A stretch of DNA of 8,990 bases from Eubacteriales bacterium. GTDB taxonomy: Bacteria > Bacillota > Clostridia > Peptostreptococcales > Anaerovoracaceae. The notes beneath the pieces are model-generated. The model was not told the DNA's origin and made no database searches. It saw only the letters and a program-made list of their open reading frames with translations. Positions 6,994 to 8,990 of the stretch are shown piece after piece (positions within the stretch are counted from its first letter, which is position 1; every line of letters begins with the position of its first letter). A program made the position numbers and the translations under genes. The stretch spans positions 1 to 8,990 of the forward strand of contig JAQVOT010000038.1 of assembly GCA_028702415.1 (NCBI GenBank), in the 5' to 3' direction.

Positions 6994-7890
6994 ATGGCAA
7001 AAATAATTGAAAGTATTCCAAACATCAGTGAAGGCAGAAACAAGGAAGTGATAGAAGCTTGCGTAGATCAGATCAGAAATACCCCCGGCTGCACACTGCT
7101 GGATTACTCATCAGATGAGACACACAACAGATCCGTTATTACATACATGGGTTCACCTGAGGCATGTGAGGAGGCATCGGTTAAGCTGGCAAAGAAAGCC
7201 GTTGAACTGATAGACCTGACCAAACACGAAGGTGGACACCCTAGAATGGGTTGTGTTGACGTAATGCCTTTCGTTCCAATCAAAGAAGCGACAACCGAAG
7301 ACTGCGTGGAGCTTTCAAAGAGAGTTGCCGAAAGAATTGCAGCCGAAGCAGATCTGCCGGTATTTCTTTATGAAGAATCCGCAACGGCAAAGCACAGACA
7401 GAATCTGGCCAAGATCAGAAAGGGCCAGTTTGAAGGGATGGCAGAAAAGGTTAAGGAAGACAAGTGGATTCCTGACTTTGGAGGACAGAGAATTCACCCT
7501 ACAGGCGGCGTCGTAGCAGTAGGTGCCCGTCCTCCGCTCATCGCATTTAACATCAATCTGGCAACTGACAATGAAGAGATTGCAAAGAAAATCGCTGACA
7601 TCATAAGAGAAATCAAGGGCGGATTCAAGTGCGTTAAGGCAATGGGGCTACTCATTGAAGAGAGAAATATCGCGCAGGTTTCAATCAACATGACAAACTT
7701 CCAAATAACGCCATTGCACAGAGTTCTGGAGCTGGTAAGAAGAGAAGCTGCCAGATATGGAGTTAACGTTATAGGAACAGAAATAATTGGTCTGGCACCA
7801 ATGCAGGCATTCTTCGATGCGGCAGAATACTATCTGCAGATCGAGGATTTCCATCCGGACGTACAGGTTATTGAGAACCATCTGCTGTAA
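6994..7890 (+). CDS. ftcD: Glutamate formimidoyltransferase
   Basis: The enzyme transfers the formimino group from N-formimino-L-glutamate to tetrahydrofolate, giving glutamate and 5-formimino-THF. At 298 residues it matches the formiminotransferase N- and C-subdomains of animal FTCD and ends where the linker to the cyclodeaminase would begin. Visible motifs are SIPNISEGRN (7-16), DETHNRSVIT (41-50), and HEGGHPRMGCVDVMPFVP (78-95), whose His82 is the catalytic histidine and keeps the same number as in the mammalian enzyme. The C-subdomain begins with HPTGGVVAVGARPPLIAFN (168-186). AGGAGG (6980-6985) precedes the ATG with an 8-nt spacer. The 67-nt gap from fchA carries a hairpin but no convincing promoter, so I place it in the same operon. 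Confidence 0.96.
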   Translation: MAKIIESIPNISEGRNKEVIEACVDQIRNTPGCTLLDYSSDETHNRSVITYMGSPEACEEASVKLAKKAVELIDLTKHEGGHPRMGCVDVMPFVPIKEATTEDCVELSKRVAERIAAEADLPVFLYEESATAKHRQNLAKIRKGQFEGMAEKVKEDKWIPDFGGQRIHPTGGVVAVGARPPLIAFNINLATDNEEIAKKIADIIREIKGGFKCVKAMGLLIEERNIAQVSINMTNFQITPLHRVLELVRREAARYGVNVIGTEIIGLAPMQAFFDAAEYYLQIEDFHPDVQVIENHLL

Positions 7891-7900
7891 GTGGCAGAAA

Positions 7901-7915
7901 GACCGGGAACCGGTC
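7901..7915 (+). other. GC-rich hairpin in the ftcD-gntR gap
   Basis: GACCGG (7901-7906) and CCGGTC (7910-7915) form a perfect 6-bp inverted repeat around GAA. It lies 10 nt after the ftcD stop and 6 nt before the gntR ribosome binding site, with no T-run after it, so it is not an ordinary terminator. It could protect the upstream mRNA 3' end, reduce gntR translation, or be a protein-binding site. Confidence 0.5.
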
Positions 7916-7921
7916 CACAGT

Positions 7922-7927
7922 AGGAGG
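7922..7927 (+). promoter_or_regulatory. gntR ribosome binding site, bears on start choice
   Basis: AGGAGG ends only 2 nt before the ATG at 7930, too close for efficient initiation. An in-frame TTG at 7936 (codon 3) would have an 8-nt spacer, like the 6-8 nt of the other genes in this operon. Confidence 0.6.
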
Positions 7928-7929
7928 CC

Positions 7930-8604
7930 ATGACATTGCAGGAACAACTTTTAGCAGGGGAAGCTTCCCTGGCGGAAGAGATAGCCGAAATTCTGAGAAT
8001 CAGAATCATAACAGGCGAATATCCCATGGGTAAGAAGCTGGTGGAGAACAAAATAGCGACAGAGCTTAAAGTCAGCAGAACTCCGGTTCGTGATGCCTTC
8101 AGACAGCTGACAAAAGAGAAGCTGGTGGAATACATTCCCAACAAGGGTTGCTTCGCCAGAGGGTTCAGTCAGAAGGACATGGATGACATATATGCTGTTC
8201 GCACGGCGGTAGAACAGCTTGCCATGGAGAGAGCAATCAGCAACCTGGATTACGAAGGCATCCAGCGCCTTACGGAGCAGCTGGAAATCATGAATTTCTA
8301 CACAATTAATAACATGAGAGAAAAACTGCTGGTGGCTAATGAGGATTTTCACAATATAATCTATCAGATGACCGGCAGCCGTTTTATCGTTCAGGCGCTG
8401 AAATCCTATCAGGACTACGTGTATCTGGCAAGAAAAAGCACACTATCCAAGGAGGAGAATTTTCCTGAAGTCTACAGGGAACATGTGGCGATTTTTGAGG
8501 CTATACGTGATAGGGATGTAGAGTGCGCAAAAGCAGAAATAGTGCATCACATGGAAGGCTCAGCTAGAAGAACCATGGAAAGGTGGACGGATAAGAAAAA
8601 ATAA
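7930..8604 (+). CDS. GntR-family transcriptional regulator with FCD ligand-binding domain, probable hut regulator
   Basis: At 224 residues (222 if TTG at 7936 is the start) it is a typical FadR/FCD-subfamily protein. The N-terminal winged helix-turn-helix spans about 12-78, with the recognition signature KIATELKVSRTPVRDAFRQL (41-60) and the wing IPNKGCFAR (69-77). The C-terminal all-helical FCD domain spans about 82-215, with NEDFHNIIY (137-145), REHVAIFEAI (183-192) and IVHHMEG (204-210). His141, His185 and His207 fit the family's metal-ligand histidines. The usual first ligand Asp, four residues before the first His, is Asn137. The regulator is neither HutC (UTRA domain) nor HutP. As the last gene of the hut operon, 39 nt after ftcD, it probably controls these genes and itself, perhaps through the GTATAC-like sites at 1349, 8757 and 8833. 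The ligand is unknown; histidine, urocanate or formiminoglutamate are guesses. Confidence 0.93.
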   Translation: MTLQEQLLAGEASLAEEIAEILRIRIITGEYPMGKKLVENKIATELKVSRTPVRDAFRQLTKEKLVEYIPNKGCFARGFSQKDMDDIYAVRTAVEQLAMERAISNLDYEGIQRLTEQLEIMNFYTINNMREKLLVANEDFHNIIYQMTGSRFIVQALKSYQDYVYLARKSTLSKEENFPEVYREHVAIFEAIRDRDVECAKAEIVHHMEGSARRTMERWTDKKK

Positions 8605-8616
8605 ATATCTGCATTG

Positions 8617-8661
8617 AAAGGGCTTAGAAGGGACAAGAAATCGTTCTTCTTAGCTCTTTTT
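8617..8661 (+). terminator. Intrinsic terminator of the hut operon
   Basis: AAAGGGCTTAGAAG (8617-8630) pairs with CTTCTTAGCTCTTT (8646-8659), with one G-T pair and one T-T mismatch, around a 15-nt loop. The run TTTTT (8657-8661) overlaps and follows the stem. It starts 12 nt after the gntR stop and ends the operon. Confidence 0.8.
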
Positions 8662-8724
8662 CTGATCTGTAACAGTAGCAATAAGATGTGCTTTTCTATA
8701 GATGTTTAAGAAAAAGAATTTAAT

Positions 8725-8748
8725 GCGAAAACAGGCCGCTGTTTTAGC
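8725..8748. terminator. Possible bidirectional hairpin terminator
   Basis: AAAACAG (8728-8734) and CTGTTTT (8739-8745) form a 7-bp stem around GCCG; outer GC/GC pairs extend it past one mismatch. The A- and T-runs lie within the stem, so it could act on either strand. It may back up the hut terminator or insulate the next promoter. The stem is short and the T-run is only four bases. Confidence 0.35.
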
Positions 8749-8756
8749 AGGATAAA

Positions 8757-8768
8757 ATTGTATACAAT
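8757..8768. promoter_or_regulatory. Perfect palindromic operator-like site over a -35 box
   Basis: ATTGTATACAAT is a perfect 12-bp palindrome containing the TTGTATACAA core seen in operators of some FadR/FCD-type GntR regulators. It covers the -35 box of the promoter at 8758-8786, where binding should repress. It lies about 150 nt after the gntR stop codon, so the local GntR protein is the obvious candidate binder. Confidence 0.6.
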
Positions 8769-8786
8769 AATACAAAGAGCTATAAT
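8758..8786 (+). promoter_or_regulatory. Sigma-A promoter reading rightward out of the window
   Basis: TTGTAT (8758-8763) and a perfect TATAAT (8781-8786) are separated by exactly 17 nt. Transcription should start near 8793. It would drive the gene beginning at or beyond the right edge. Confidence 0.65.
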
Positions 8787-8807
8787 AAAACATAAATAAT
8801 CCCGCGT

Positions 8808-8829
8808 TTTCAAGGGGATGCCCTTGAAG
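8808..8829 (+). other. Stable hairpin in the leader of the right-hand transcript
   Basis: TTCAAGGG (8809-8816) and CCCTTGAA (8821-8828) form a perfect 8-bp stem with a GATG loop, extended by a T-G pair. It would lie about 15 nt from the predicted 5' end. No T-run follows, so it is not a terminator; RNA stabilisation or a protein site is possible. Confidence 0.5.
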
Positions 8830-8832
8830 TCA

Positions 8833-8852
8833 ATGGTATACAATGTTACCAT
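8833..8852. promoter_or_regulatory. Second operator-like site, in the leader
   Basis: ATGGTATACAAT (8833-8844) matches the palindrome at 8757 at 11 of 12 positions. The same stretch is also the left half of an ATGGTA-N8-TACCAT inverted repeat (8833-8852). The GTATAC cores of the two sites are 76 bp apart, which would allow looping or a roadblock by one regulator. No -10 box follows it, so it does not overlap another promoter. Confidence 0.45.
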
Positions 8853-8903
8853 GGAAACGAGGGGAATAAAAAATAGCCCCCAAAAATCGGTCGAAATATG
8901 GCC

Positions 8904-8925
8904 AAAAAAAAGCTGTAAAACAGCC
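8904..8925 (-). terminator. Possible minus-strand terminator
   Basis: Read on the minus strand, GGCTGT and ACAGCT form a 6-bp stem (base pair G-T) with a TTT loop, followed by eight T residues (A8 at 8904-8911 on the + strand). It would stop a leftward gene coming from beyond the right edge. The stem is short and the rightward promoter argues for a + strand gene, so this is tentative. Confidence 0.25.
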
Positions 8926-8974
8926 GGAAAACTTTAACATAAAGCCGAAAAATGAAGGGAAATGAGGCGAAACA

Positions 8975-8990
8975 ATGGGTAAACCCGAAA
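8975..8990 (+). CDS. Possible start of the next gene (partial, only five codons visible)
   Basis: ATG at 8975 opens M-G-K-P-E and runs off the right edge. GAGGCG (8964-8969) lies 5 nt upstream as a moderate ribosome binding site, and the rightward promoter at 8758-8786 points to it. Another in-frame-open ATG at 8952 (M-K-G-N-E) has no upstream ribosome binding site. Five codons give no family assignment. A histidine transporter would fit the context but is not shown by the sequence. Confidence 0.3.

Larger units (their letters stand above)
8605..8990 (+). other. Region after gntR (386 nt), hut terminator and regulatory leader of the next gene
   Basis: No complete gene is convincing here. In order the region holds the operon terminator (8617-8661), a possible bidirectional hairpin (8725-8748), a promoter with overlapping operator (8757-8786), a leader of about 180 nt with hairpins and a second operator-like site (8808-8852), a short hairpin with an A8 run that would terminate minus-strand transcripts (8904-8925), and a possible gene start at 8975. 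The leader from about 8853 is strikingly purine-rich on the + strand. Confidence 0.65.

Noticed and set aside
7951..8352. 133-codon open frame on the minus strand inside gntR
   Set aside because: The + strand frame encodes a clear winged helix-turn-helix plus FCD protein, and the antisense product has no recognisable motif.
8851..8937. 28-codon open frame starting MetGluThrArgGly in the right-hand leader
   Set aside because: No ribosome binding site precedes the ATG, the composition merely reflects A-rich DNA, and the ATG lies in the inverted repeat.
8605..8990. CRISPR array, tRNA or mobile-element end in the right-hand non-coding region
   Set aside because: There are no regularly spaced repeats, no cloverleaf with a CCA-type acceptor, and no terminal inverted repeats or transposase remnants. 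The repeats present are explained as hairpins and operator-like palindromes.

Overview
The window looks like a piece of chromosome from an anaerobic, low-to-mid GC Firmicute, probably of the class Clostridia. The reasons are strong AGGAGG-type ribosome binding sites, heavy use of AGA/AGG for arginine, a Soj/Spo0J-type ParAB locus with a canonical Firmicutes parS site, and histidine breakdown through a tetrahydrofolate-dependent formimino transfer with separate transferase and cyclodeaminase genes. All recognisable genes lie on the + strand.

Left part (1-1417): the last codons of parA (soj) run in from outside the window, followed by complete parB (155-1078). A perfect 16-bp palindromic parS site (1088-1103) sits 9 nt after parB, then an intrinsic terminator (1121-1150). 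ParAB loci are usually near the replication origin in Firmicutes, so this segment is probably origin-proximal. The remaining ~270 nt hold the hut promoter region.

Middle part (1418-8604): six tightly packed genes form one probable hut operon, hutH-hutU-hutI-fchA-ftcD-gntR. HutH turns histidine into urocanate plus ammonia. HutU hydrates urocanate to imidazolonepropionate, and HutI opens the ring to N-formimino-glutamate. FtcD moves the formimino group to tetrahydrofolate, releasing glutamate. FchA (cyclodeaminase) releases the second ammonia and leaves 5,10-methenyl-THF. The set therefore converts histidine to glutamate, ammonia and a usable one-carbon unit. The last gene encodes a GntR regulator with an FCD-type ligand domain, unlike HutC (UTRA domain) or the RNA-binding HutP of bacilli. 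Hairpins lie in the fchA-ftcD and ftcD-gntR gaps.

Right part (8605-8990): an intrinsic terminator ends the operon at about 8661. Further right is a second promoter with a perfect ATTGTATACAAT palindrome over its -35 box. A related site lies over the hutH -35, in both cases starting exactly 24 nt before a perfect TATAAT. A third copy (ATGGTATACAAT) lies in the leader of the right-hand transcript. I infer that these are operators of the operon's GntR protein and that the next, mostly off-window gene belongs to the same regulon. It could be the histidine transporter that the cluster lacks, but its identity cannot be seen here.

I found no mobile element, CRISPR array, tRNA or rRNA. The enzymes are ordinary in kind; the least ordinary features are the regulator class, the shared promoter/operator layout, and a Ser-Ser-Gly prosthetic-group triad in HutH.
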